Of a DNA stretch of 64,000 nucleotides, positions 23,201 through 34,800 are shown one piece after another. A program made the translations under genes and the position numbers. Source of the stretch: Epinephelus fuscoguttatus (lineage: Eukaryota; Chordata; Actinopteri; Perciformes; Serranidae); NCBI RefSeq assembly GCF_011397635.1, contig NC_064760.1:28122856-28186855 (forward strand), written 5' to 3'. The notes under the pieces were generated by a model. The model was given only the letters and a program-made list of their open reading frames with translations, did not search any database and was not told the origin of the DNA. Position 1 is the first letter of the stretch. Each line of letters begins with the position of its first letter.

Positions 23201-26200
23201 CTTGAGGGCCACCACTCTGCTTTTTAACTTGGATAAGTCCTCCAGCACGGACTCCTCACTTAACCTGCAGAGAAGGAGAGAACACAATTATATATGGAAG
23301 TGTGCAGAAATAGCTGTGAAGCATGTCTATGCACCAAAACAAAACAAAAAAAAAAACATTGCAGGGTATTCTTTACTTTTAGAAGCAGAATAAGGGTTGT
23401 CATTTCTTAGCACTTGGCAGATAAACTTTCCTGCAGAGCTCGGAGTATCAGTGTTGTCATGACCCACTTTCACTGATGCAGCTAGCTATTGCTAACAGCT
23501 GGGCGCCTTGTTGTAATACAAGAATGCAATAGATTTATATTACAGTTTGTTTGTTTTAGTAGTCTGTCGGGGTGCACTGATGTTATTAAGCAGGGCTTGT
23601 ACACTCCCTCAGACACAGTCGCTGTAGGATGTGAGTTTCGGGAAGAGACTGACCTGGAGGCGGGGCCAACATGGCCTATTTGGCTGGGAAACGACAGTAA
23701 ACTCTGGTCCTTTTTCACAGCTTCCTGCGGAGACAAACACAAATGATTATCCAGCTATTGTTTCAAAAGAAGCAACACGTCATTTGCGAATGTTGACAAA
23801 ATCATATGCTCGGCGGAGCAGTCTGGCTAGAGAGGCTACTGTTCTCTCTAAACACTTTTGTGGTCAGAAACAATTGTTTCTTGCTCTGTAAGTATCTTCC
23901 CCAAAATGTTTTGAATCAACAATATTAATACTCCTTTTCCACACAATGTACATCCTCTTCATAAAGAATAGTGTTCACATTTTAAAAAGGGAGATGCCTG
24001 ACACATAAACAACTGTTTTCCCTTACTAATTGGATATTGCAGGATGTTCTTTTTTAATTTTTTCAGATCTTACCATAGCAACAAAATGTAGCAGATTCAT
24101 GCCCGGCTTGTTGGCTTTGGTGTCAGCCAGTTTGAGCAGCGATGAAATGCGAAAACCTGCGGCATTCCCAGCATATCCACCCTGAAAGACCACATACAAG
24201 GTCAGAATAACACACAACATGTGACAACTTTAAACAAACAGTGATACAAAACCCAGGTGCACAGCCAGAGTGATGCCCCTGAACACACACCCAGACCCCT
24301 TGCCGCTGGTGTATTGTACGCAGATAAAAGGAGTGATTCCTCTTTGTCGGGCTGAAGAAAAGAGAGTAAAACAAATAAAATAAAGAAGCACTTACAGCGT
24401 TCATGTAGTTCCCCGCTTTCAGCACCAAACGAAGGATGGAGTGTAATTCAGGACAGCTCAGCAGTTCTAGGAGAGGAGATGGAGATTCAATATAGTGCCT
24501 CAAGGCAGGAGAATAATGAGGATGAATGTGTATGCAGCTGACATCAAGGCCTTACAGTGAGTCAGCAACTTTGTTTTGGAGAACTGACACTCAAAACTGA
24601 CCGGTGAACTTAACTTTTATACAAAACAAAAAGTTCCTCCTTAATCAGTTAACTGAATGCTAAACACATTTGCATCCTGGGTAGACTTAAATAGGAGCAT
24701 TTAAAAGGGACCTTTATTGTACTGGTGTACGTAACTCCCTGCTGTTAAGTTTACCTCTGGCCGCCTCCCTCAGACATCTGGCTGCCACACACAGAGAGGT
24801 CACCGCAGGGTCAAACTCTTGTTGCAGGATCATGGCATCCAGACGAAGCCGAAAGCTAAATGAAAGACGAAAAAAGGGTGGATGATTGGACAGGAGTGAG
24901 TGATGGTGGACACAAAAAGCACTTCTGATCAATCACCAGTTAAACAAGCACATGTCATAACACGGTGAAACATGTCAGCAGGACAAGTGTGGCGTTAAAA
25001 CAAAAGTGAAAGAAGTTATGGTGTTAAAAAAACAGTTGGAAAGTACTGGGGATGTTCATGGTCATATTATCCAATCTGGGACTAAGAGTGTACCTGGGGA
25101 CTTCCACCAACAGCAGCAGGAAAAGATCAGGCTCTCCAAGCCAGCTCCGCTCCCCACTGAACCTCCTCAGGCGGGACTCCTGAGAGAGAACAGATGCTAC
25201 GTGAAATCTGGGACGCAGATTCGATTGAAAAACCCCTACATGCCGTTAACAGTCAATTCCAGTATCTTTCAGTGCGATCCTTCTCCGGAAACAGACCACA
25301 TCATACGACATGGTGTAATGGCAAACTTTTGATCATCCTAATCAGAGCCAGATGATGAGTAAGAGAAGAGGGAGGGGAATGGAAGGGGGTTGTCACTGTT
25401 GTATGCCAACAAAAAAAGAAGGCACTTTACCTCCTCTCTGTCAGGCAGCAATTTGCAGAGCTCTGCGAGCTTCTCCGCTCCGTAACGGTCCCCAGCACCG
25501 TGCCTGATATCCTCAACTATCTCCTTCGCGGGCCTGCGGAAAAATGACAGCACACATGTTTTTGGTATGACATCATTAACATGCGATGGGGTTTTCAGCT
25601 TGACACCCCCTCCCAAGAAAACCCAAGAGCAGCTCTTTGTTTTGCTTCTATCAAACAATGTTTAGGCTTATCCTGTTCTTATCAGTCAAAGTGTCGAGGA
25701 GAGAGGGTTGGTTGACGCCACGCCGGCGACACAGAGTGGCATATCCACTGGGCAAATAAAAGGCAGACATGCAGAGAAACTGTCTGAGAGGCCTTGGGAT
25801 GTCAAGGTGAAAGAAGAGAAACCAATCTGACTGTTTGACCTCTGGCTTACTTCCTCTGAGTGACACATCTGTCCAGCAGTTTTCCATTATCCCCACTCCT
25901 CCCCCTTTATGTTACAGCCCATCACACATGCTCGTACTCCATTATGTGCACGCTACTGTGTGCGGCTTTTCTTCTCCAACATACTCTCTTCATTCATAAC
26001 TCAACATTCACATCCATATTAAAGTCTTTGACAGCAACACTTCAGGGTTTACCTAAGGAGACACTGAAGATAAAATATTTTCAGAAGAGCTCCCTTTCAA
26101 AACGGAAACATGGTTTAAAACTCTTATTGTGATTTTTTGTTATCTGTCCCAACTAGTTCAATTAAAAACACAGTGCTGAGTGAAATAGCCTTTGAACCGA

Positions 26201-29200
26201 ACTATTACAGAATAAAGGGATATGGAAGTGACTACTAAGACAGTGACAATACAAACCCATATTTGGTTTAAACTACACCCATGGTTCAACAGTAGCTCTG
26301 TCTGTGTTAAGAGAGCAGGCAAATAAGCTCCCAACAAGACAAATGTTTGTATGCACAAGAGGCATAATGGCTTTCCCTACAAGTCTTGACAAATCTGGTT
26401 TACAAAAGAACCGCTCTTTAGTCTCTGAACATTTTACACACACGTGGAGGCATGACAATAAAGCAACTCAGCACTTCTTTTCCATGTCTTTGTATCATTG
26501 CTTCTATGTGCAAATTCTGCGATTTTTTTCAACATTAAAATACTGATCAGAGTGTTTCAGACATTAAACTGTGTGTAAGTGTGCCAGAGGTTTCCAACAA
26601 GCCCAACAAAAGGGTCCACATCTCTCCTTAGTCATTAGTTCAAGGTCCACACAGTGACACATTACGCGTCATGGCCATGTTGTCCAGCTAGTTTGCTGTC
26701 TCTGCCCAGTAGCTGTCCATTAGTCACACATTTTACAGCAGGAAATGGCACTTCAAAATAAAATCTCTGTGCCAGAAATTTGCTATACTTCCAAACAAAG
26801 TGTGTTTTTTACAAGCTTGACACAAGTGCGAGTCACTTGTGGTCCATTCAGAATGAACCCATGACCTACTTTTGGACCACGACCCACCATTTGGGAACCT
26901 AGCTTTAACGATTATTAAAACAGCCCCATTCATCCCAAGAAGTGAAGCTTTGTTTGAGCCAGGCAAGCATGCTAAACAGGCCTCAGGGGATGGATGAATA
27001 TGACAAGCCACCAGCGGGGTCTCTCTCTGTAGGGGGTAGCTTTAACATTAGACACTCTTTAAGGGCGTCAGCAGGTGTCAACTCTGACTCCTCAGGCTAT
27101 ACCCGGCCACTTGCCCACCACCCTCCTACAAGATCCCCAGTCCTGCAGCCTTCCCTGCACCTGTCCCCTGCCATATAGTCGTGTCTGCTCCCTGACACCA
27201 GACATCCTCTCCCCTGATGAGACTTCACACTCCTGACACACACTCAGACACCCTTCCAACTTTGATATACGGCCACACACTCACAGTTCAGCTCAAGTGA
27301 AGTACTGCTCCCCAGGGCACAGTTGTACACACTTCTGTTTCCTGCTCTTCAAACTACTTTGAGTTTTGACATGTAGTGACCTCACAGCAAATGGAGACAA
27401 AAAGGCAGACAGCTGAAACTGTTCAAGTGCATTGTGTTGTTAGGATTTGGGCTGCGATTGATTAGTCTGCCAATTATTATCTTGATTAATCAATAAATTG
27501 TTTAGCCCAGTAAATAGGGCTGGGCAATACATCATTCATGATGTGGGACAAGATACAGTGAAGTGATGGCATCCTGAGCAGAGAATTAAGTCACCCTCCT
27601 TTTGTGTGTGTTGTAATCCGAGCTTCTCTGTGGTTTGCTGTGGTAGACTTGAGGCCTTGTGTGCATGTTGGTGCATGAGTGTAGCCCAGTAGCTAGTCTC
27701 ACTCACCAGACCTTTCTCAAGAAAAGAAAGGTCTGGCTGGGGTGAAACAGGTTTTGGTGTAACACGCCCACAAAAATATCACCTACAGGACGCGAACCAT
27801 GGCAGAAAAATGGCTACATCCCCGCAAGATCAAACACCGCAAAAGTTAGTAAAGGACGTGTTGAAAACGGTTGAAAACTGCTACACAACTGGAGGTGGTA
27901 GGGCAGGACTTCAGCGGGTGGCTCGTTCCGCCCAATGAGAGGCTGATCTCTGCAGCAAACTTCCGCCCACTCAGACTACCCAGTAGCTAGCTCAGCGCCA
28001 CCACTTTACACTCTGATCACATGGCAGTTAGCGCTGGTATTGGGGCAGCATCATTCCAGTTCCCCCCTGGTTTAGACCATTACCATTAGCTCTGACAGCA
28101 CTGTTGCTGTTGTTTAGCTTTGTTTACGGAGTTAGAACCATTAGCTGCTAGCTGCCAGCTCAACCGCCTCCATGTCCAGACAACTCATACAATCAAAATT
28201 TTACATAAAGCCCCTTTAAAGGCTGCATTACGGTAAAGTGATGTAATTTTCCGGACTTTCCATACTTTTCTAGCTGTTCTGTTTTAACTCGCCCAATCAT
28301 CTCACTGTGTAAATATTGAGTGAAAGCACCAAGAGTCAACCTTACAATATCATCGATAGAGGTATTTGGTCAAAAATACTATATTTGATTTTCTCAGTAT
28401 CGTCCAGCCCTACTACTAAATGTTTGACCAACAGCTCAAGCCCAAATATTTATATTTTGTAATGATAAAAAAACAGAAAAAGCAGCAGATTCTGGCATTT
28501 CAAAAGCCAGAACCTACAAATGTTGGCATTTCTTATTCTTTTGGCTCTAGTAAGTAAAAAAGAGGCTTACAACTTAAACTGGCGTAGAAATATCCCAATG
28601 TTCATACTACGTTTGGAGTCCAACAGGGAGATCTGTAAAGAGGCAAAGGACACAATTAAGGGGAGGAAAAGAGCAAGAAATGTCACTGTTTTTACAAAGG
28701 GCTGAAACTACAACTGTCATCCTCATGATCTCACCTCCTCCGGGCTGTCCTGGGGAGATCTGCATCGCAGCAAAGCAGACCGGCGTCTCAGGGTGCTGGT
28801 TCTGTCCTGAGGCTTACTGTCCTTCTGACCAAACAGCTCATCAAGAGAGTGGAGGTCAATGGGGAACTCGTCCTCTCCCGGGGACGCCCCGGTCCACACG
28901 CTCTTCTTCCCCTCCACCCTCTCTTTGGGGATGCGCTCCCAGTTCAGCTTCCTCAGCCGGCTCCGGCGGGCACTGTCCGCCCGGCTAAAGGGCGAGGAAG
29001 GCGCAGGTGGAGGTGGAGGTGGAGGAGGAGGGGGAGGAGGCGGTGGTGGAGGTGCTAGGGGAGGCGGCGGAGGGGCGACCAGCACCGGACGCGACTCCAT
29101 GGCTGTCACTTCCACAGTGTCAGGGGCGACAGCGGGAAGGGCAGGCTGTGTTCCATGAAAGGCACGAGATTCCTTGATGGCCACGGTCAGGTTGATGAGC

Positions 29201-29202
29201 AT
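20297..29202 (-). CDS. fhdc1: FH2 domain-containing protein 1 (inverted-formin type)
   Basis: Eleven coding exons read on the minus strand: 29202-28735, 28632-28571, 25533-25431, 25179-25094, 24855-24755, 24466-24396, 24181-24074, 23724-23654, 23264-23147, 22520-22356, 22240-20297. All junctions are GT-AG and keep frame, giving about 1098 aa; human FHDC1 is of similar length. Residues 44-67 are a proline-rich FH1-like run. The FH2 domain starts at [19 protein letters not shown] (about 83) and runs to about 451, with MNIGIF in coding exon 2, [11 protein letters not shown] (287-297) and [20 protein letters not shown] (298-317). The last exon encodes a 647-residue Ser/Pro-rich basic tail. Formin FH2 domains bind actin barbed ends; FHDC1 is known to act on both actin and microtubules, the latter through its tail. 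The ATG is the first in frame after a TGA at 29244-29242. Fish carry several fhdc paralogs, so the exact one is open. Confidence 0.9.
22583..23119. mobile_element. MITE inside an fhdc1 intron
   Basis: The left end 'agagtgctgcagggatga' and the reverse complement of the right end 'agagtgctgcaggaatga' form terminal inverted repeats around 537 bp of noncoding DNA, including 'gatccggaagttagcgtc' and 'aaccgctaatgggatttt', which I recognise from a dispersed fish MITE. The target-site duplication is unclear. It sits in the intron between the 23264-23147 and 22520-22356 exons, with its end only 28 nt from the former. Confidence 0.75.
25560..27515. other. Large fhdc1 intron, gene-side part
   Basis: This is part of the intron between the 28632-28571 and 25533-25431 exons. 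I find no further FH2-coding segment here; the two exons join directly in frame. No repeat family is recognised between 25.6 and 27.5 kb. Confidence 0.5.
27518..28415. mobile_element. TIR element with nested repeats (hAT-like)
   Basis: The left end 'tagggctgggcaatacatc' and the reverse complement of the right end 'tagggctggacgatactg' are terminal inverted repeats of a type common in fish hAT-like elements. Inside, about 27560-28219 matches in reverse the family-A element at 11056-12240 ('ggcatcctgagcagagaatt', 'gagcttctctgtggtttgc', 'tacataaagcccctttaa'). A hairpin-ended unit ('agacctttctcaagaaaag', 'aaaggtctggctgggg') lies near 27710-27745. The element lies in the large fhdc1 intron and has no coding capacity. 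Confidence 0.6.
28980..29080. repeat. G-rich tract on + strand opposite the FH1 polyproline codons
   Basis: The polyproline codons of fhdc1 make the plus strand a run of ggtgga, ggaggag, ggggaggagg, ggcggtggtgg and ggggaggcggcgg blocks. Repeat length here is likely to vary between individuals. The G-rich strand has quadruplex potential. Confidence 0.75.
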
Positions 29203-29312
29203 AGAGGCTGTCTGGGTTTCAGAGGGAGGGGAGACGGTGGGTCAGGAGTCTCAGTGACGTCTTTTCCAGTTTCCAGTGAACTCTAGTTCAAAGGTCCATC
29301 GATAGTTCCAGC
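29203..29312 (-). promoter_or_regulatory. fhdc1: fhdc1 5' UTR in exon 2 with a four-codon upstream ORF
   Basis: The acceptor 'ctcattttctag' places the exon start at 29312. A complete upstream ORF of ATG, two codons and TGA lies at 29299-29288. A TGA in frame with the main ATG occurs at 29244-29242, fixing 29202 as the first usable in-frame start. The uORF could lower translation of the main frame. Confidence 0.6.
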
Positions 29313-29671
29313 CTAGAAAATGAGACAACAAAAGTCTTATCTCAGATGTTATTGAACACAAAGAGAGACAAGGACTCAGTATCCCGGAGTGTTGTTACAG
29401 CATGTCATCGACTTTAACCGAGGCCAATGACCTCACCTAAGTGTGTCCAACACCTGGCCTTACTTCTCCTTTCATTAGCATGACTCCAATGTGACTGACA
29501 CAACAAGTAGTTGGACCTAAAAAAATGTAACCCCTGGTTCAACCTTTAGTGGAAGTTCAAGGCATATTGGGGAAAGTACTAGCTGAACAAGATGAGCTCT
29601 CCACCCCCTGTACCCTCTGCGGGCTGTTTGAGCAGCTTGTCCCATCCTGTTCAGTTTCACCTCACCGCCTG

Positions 29672-29673
<2 letters not shown>

Positions 29674-29704
<31 letters not shown>
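29674..29704. repeat. (CA)n microsatellite
   Basis: Uninterrupted run of about 15 CA units in the first fhdc1 intron. Confidence 0.95.
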
Positions 29705-29706
<2 letters not shown>

Positions 29707-30484
29707 CCCTTCTAATTAGAATACACGGAGACACCACAGGCAAGGTGAGATGCACAGATAACTACAAGGATGAGAAATAAAGGATTGCAACTTGAAGAAA
29801 TCATGACTTTGAGTAACCTTCCCTCGTTATGGGAGGTTAACATCTGAAAGCTGGCTGCACACATGCACCAGCAGGTTTTATACAGGATTAGTGATGCAAT
29901 TAGGAGTGACTCAGAGGTTTCAGGTGTCTGGTGCAAGGAAAACTCTTTAATCATGACATGGCTTAGCATCTGGCCAAACACACATCCTCTAGTCTTTCGC
30001 GCTCCTGACATGAATCACAACTTTTGGGAAAGTTGAGGGATGCACGTGATGGCCAGGCTGTTCCACCGAGCGCCGCACGAGCGCGCTGCAAAAAACCTCC
30101 GACGGTGATCTCACCCTCCATCAGTAAATGAGATCTGTATCTTGACAAGCGAGAAATTATTTAATAAATCTTACTGCTCAAGAGTTTCCAGAAAAGATTA
30201 GAAGTTACGGGGAAAGTTGTCAAACAAATAAAAATACAAAAAAACATCAACTTTTCTACGATAACTTTTAATTTAAGGAATTTAACGCCATTTTTCATGT
30301 TGACATTTGGTTTACTCCAAAAGACACTGGTTCTGATAAACTTGCAGTTCATTCCTGTGAATTTTAGGTTTACCACATATTAAAAGTCTTCAATGCTAAA
30401 AGCTTCATTTAAAAGTTGACATAACATTGTTCAATGAACTCTCATATCTGATTCAGGACAACCCATTCAAGTTATTTCTCTTAC

Positions 30485-30790
30485 CTGCCGTTAACGGCTG
30501 CACTTCAATGACGTAACCCCACACACACCGACACCAGCTCGAGGTTTAATTGACTTTAAAAAACAGACGCTTCAACTCCAGTTTTTGGTTTCCTGTATCT
30601 TCTTTATCCCGGTGACTTGAGCCGCTCCACTCGCTGCAGTCCTCTTGTCTTTCCCTACTTGCAGGGAAACTTCCACACAGTTCATCAGGAACGCGCGGAT
30701 GCGCGCGCCCGCTCCCTGATATGCCTGGTATCCTCCCAGTTTTCCCATGGGCGGATTTTGGGATTTCAGGTGGGAGGACACTCAATCTTA
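30485..30790 (-). promoter_or_regulatory. fhdc1: Probable fhdc1 noncoding exon 1 and promoter area
   Basis: On the minus strand a consensus donor (acggcag/gtaagaga) ends an exon at 30485. Upstream is CpG-rich DNA ('aacgcgcggatgcgcgcgcc' on the plus strand, about 30690-30710), unlike the AT-rich surroundings. The following intron would run to the acceptor at 29314-29313. The start site and full exon length are inferred. Confidence 0.5.
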
Positions 30791-31001
30791 GCTCTACTTT
30801 ACTCCGCTTTTAGATGAGATGTTGTGATGCCTGGTGTGTTTACCTTGTGTAAAAAAAAAAAGCCTGCATAGAAGTTTTAAGATCCTCAGCACAATCAGTA
30901 AATTCTTGTATTGATTTAATCTTTCAGAGGAATTGCGTTACAGGTTCTGTGTTTAACTTGTAGAAAATCCTTGTAATCAGTGACACAGCTTCCTTAGGCC
31001 A

Positions 31002-31872
31002 TTAAAGGTACACTTCACCCTCGAAATAACTTAGTTAGCCGCTCCATGTTACCTTGAATTCATGAAGAAAACTTTGTTTCTCGTGCATGCCTCCACAGAA
31101 AACGGCAAACATATGGATTTATCGATTGATTGGGGACCATGTTTAACAGCAAAACTATATATAAAACATCATTTTACAAACCAGCAGCATAATCCAACTT
31201 TATCTGTCCAATCTGAAGTTTTATATAGTTTCACATTGCGATGATTTTATAAGATTGATCATTTGTGAGTTAGGACAATATTTATCCAATAAGATTGTTT
31301 TAATAGTTATCAGTAACGGAGATATGACGACTCAGTGGGTAAAACGGAACAGCTAGGACAGTCTGACAAATTCAGAAAATTACACCATTTCACTGTATGG
31401 TTCTCAACATGGAGGCTGCTAAGCTGGCAGCGAGCAGCCAGTGGTGCTAACTCTGTAAACAAAGCGGAACAACGGCAACAATGCTGTCAGAGCTAACGGT
31501 GTTAACCACGGGGGGGGGGACTGGAGGGAGGACGCCATGCTTCAGCAATGATGCTGTCCTGATAGCAGTGCAAAGTGGTTTTTATTGTTTTAATGATTGA
31601 TTGGGGACCACATTTAAGAATCAAAACATCATTTTACAAACTCTCACACAACTCCTGCAGTATAATCCAACTCTCATTTGTCCAGTCAGAAGTTTTATGT
31701 AAGTTTTTCTATAGTTTCACTGCGTGATCCCCAATCAGTCAGCAAATCAACATGTTCATCGTTTTCCCATAGAAGCATGCAAGAAAAACAAAGTTTCCAT
31801 CAGGATTTCACAGAGACACAGCATGACTAATTCATATACAAATGGTCATTTTGTCGGTGAAGTTTTCCTTTG
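31002..31872. mobile_element. TIR element (family B) with nested family-A core
   Basis: The left end 'ttaaaggtacacttcaccc' pairs with the right end, whose reverse complement reads 'tcaaaggaaaacttcaccg'. Both are followed by 'actttgtttctcgtgcatgc' or 'actttgtttttcttgcatgc'. The internal unit 'attgattggggaccat' with 'acatcattttacaaac' occurs at about 31125-31240 and again at about 31595-31720. Between these copies, about 31385-31590, is a core of the family-A element. Noncoding. Confidence 0.65.
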
Positions 31873-34800
31873 AGTCAACTGCAGTCAGTATCCTGTTGCT
31901 CAGGCTCCAGTGCTTGTATTCTGTAGCAGTGAGCAAGCACCTGGGCATCGGCCAAAACAGTGATAGACCATCATTATGCTGACAGAAGGCTGGATTATAA
32001 ATTTCAGACCCCCGGCGCTCGGCTGGTTGGTCTTGCTCTGGCTGAATTCAAGTCACCACAGGGCGCTAAGTGAAGGTCTGCCTCTGCCAGGCCGTTGCTT
32101 TAAAATGTGTATAACGGAAACAGCATGTGTGGACACTGTTTTGTGGTGGGTTGTGGTCATTTGTTGACGTTAGCAGACTCCATTTCTTGGTTAATGTTAG
32201 CTGCTGTTGCACAATGTTAGCGCTGCAGTGGAGCTGAAGGGAGACAAGGCACTTGGGAACGTGCACAACATCACGTCCTTTGGATTTTCCAAGAAAAATT
32301 CATCCCAAGTCTCTTATCTAAAAGTTAGTGCACAGGCTGCCAGAGGAAACCAAGAAAGTGAGGGGGAGTTGCAGTTTTTAAGTTATGTTATGACCTGTTC
32401 ACCCACTGGCCGTAATTATTACTGGCAAAAAGTTACATACAGGCCCTTTATTGGCCTTGATACCTTATATTGTGCCTGTGCAAAAATGTTTGTCCAGATA
32501 AGATTGTACATGAAAGCTTGTGACAGGAGCTGCACTGACAACCTGTCCAACCTCTGTTTCAGGGTAATCATCATAGTGGGCAGGACTCTGATCTGTAATT
32601 GGTGCAGAAGGCCTTGATCAGACTAAGAAGAGTATGTTACTGAGAACCTGAGAGAGGGGGCAGATGGCTATCACACATGGGAAATGGTGTCCACATCTCC
32701 TCCCTGAACCATGAACGGGCCATAGGTGAAAGCCAAGAGACCAGAAGTCCCTCTGGGGTGCTGAAATACCCCAGGTGCTAGGATGTAAACCCATAACACT
32801 GACCTTTCATCTGAGGTGCTGGAGCGCTCCCGGCCCATGTCACCTGGTGCTCCCGAGTCCGGCTCAGGTTGCCCCTTTCACAGGCCACGCTGACAGGCAG
32901 TCATCATCACTTCTGGGCTCTGCAGTAATTAGGGGGCTACGACCCCAAAGATCTGGCTATTGTTGTGCCGGTGCAGCAGGGCATGTTATAGTGTACCCGT
33001 GCCAGAATAAACCTCTCTCAGGAAACTTCACTTTCTATTCAGTCACTCACTTCTCAGAGTACAGTGCACTTCTCAGAATACAAGGAAATGCCACTGGTGA
33101 GAGACGGCAGCTTTATAGTCCATAAAGTTCCCGAACAACTCTGCACAATTCCACATGTTACGCCAGCATTCATGCAACGCGGAAGCTGCAACATTGATTA
33201 ATGAATAGGAAGGAGTTAACTTGGCATCCCTAACTTGTTTCACCAAGACAGTTAAATTGCAAGGAGACAAAACAGTCTGTGATGTGTTTACAGGCCCACT
33301 CCCAGCCCATACCCCCCTTTGCATAACAGAGAGCTCCAGAGCCTGTGCTTCAGTCGGCCCATTCTTTAGTGAATGAATGTGCATGAGGGTGCTCATGTGT
33401 AAGATGTGTGTGTAAATCTGTGTGAGTGTGAGTGGGAATCCATGCATTCAAGTGAAATCACGCTGCATCAACATACAATGGTGAGAAAAGGGTTTTCTTG
33501 ATCAAGAATTCGAGAAAATGTCTCAAAATTTCTAAATAAGCAAGCCATTACTCTGATGTCTCTTTTCCTCTCAGTGGCGACATAAGATTGAACACATGAG
33601 ACTCCAACAGCAGCAACTTTGTAGGAGCTCACTTCTTGCTTTGGTGGGGTTGTTGCAGTCATGCATCAAGTGTTAGCCCTTCTTAATCTCGCTTTGAAGT
33701 CCAAGAGGGGTTACGTAAAGGTGAAGGCTATTAGCTCCCTCCTCCACTAACACACACAGTCATAGTTGGACACACATGCACTGACAAAAACACAATGTAA
33801 ATGACATTTGTTTGACACAGTGCTTTTGCTACGGTGATCAAATTCCATGCAGTGACCTCTGCTGCAATCCGGTTTTCACACTGCAGAAAATGAATCCGGA
33901 TGTAAAGAAATCAATACAATAGATTTTTTGCCCAGATGTCCCATTTATACAGCGTGAAAAAGTCGCTGTAAAACTATTCCATGTGAAACTATTGATAAAA
34001 CCATATGGGAGGGGCGTAGTGTTATTCTGTCAGTCTGGTCGGCCTTTTGGGTATTGGCCATTTCCATGTTGAAGTAAATAGGTCAATGCGACTGCAGCTC
34101 TGCGGGGGTATTAGACACACAGTGTGTGTGTGCGTGCATGGAAAAAAACAAAAAAACATGCACGCACCTGGGTCTGATCCCAGACTGGGACAGTAGGTCT
34201 GGGGAGGTATTCCTAATCAAACCCAGCTTCCTCAGATCTCTCTTGGTTTTCCAGCTGCACTCAGATCACGTGCAGTTATCCAGAACAGCCTGACAAGGAT
34301 CTCTGGCTTTGGTCAGACCGCCGGCATGATAAGGAGAGACAGCAAGAGACAGACAACACAGATACTCAGCCACTTGCCCTATTTTTTCCAAATTCTTTCG
34401 CACACAAACACACACATATGCACTCACATACGACTGCTCCATTTATGAGAAACTCCCACACATACATATATGTTATACATGATAGTAAATGACACTGAGG
34501 CTTCCCCGCACTGGTGCTGCACTATGTGACTTTAGGGGTTCACAGACAGGCCATTAGACACTGATACAAACATTACGGAGACAGAAAGATGAGAGGGCTG
34601 TGAGTCAAACTTGAGGAGAAATGAAACCACACTATGGAGAGCTATCTGTGGATGCTTTCACCTACTCTGGTTTTCATCTCTCTGTCAGTGCAGGCATGCT
34701 TACAAGTTTTTTCATCCTTTCCATTTTTAGTCTTTCTGTACATTGATTGGTAAAGTGTTTGCACTATGTGCCTTTGTAACAGTACTGGCTGCAGTTCCTG

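Noticed and set aside
28849-29158. Gly/Arg-rich plus-strand frames at 29 kb
   Set aside because: Antisense of the fhdc1 polyproline codons.
30546-30785. 79-codon minus-strand frame as the fhdc1 N-terminus
   Set aside because: It begins with TTG, not ATG, is cut by the donor at 30484-30483, and an in-frame TGA at 29244-29242 separates it from the main frame; more likely noncoding exon 1.
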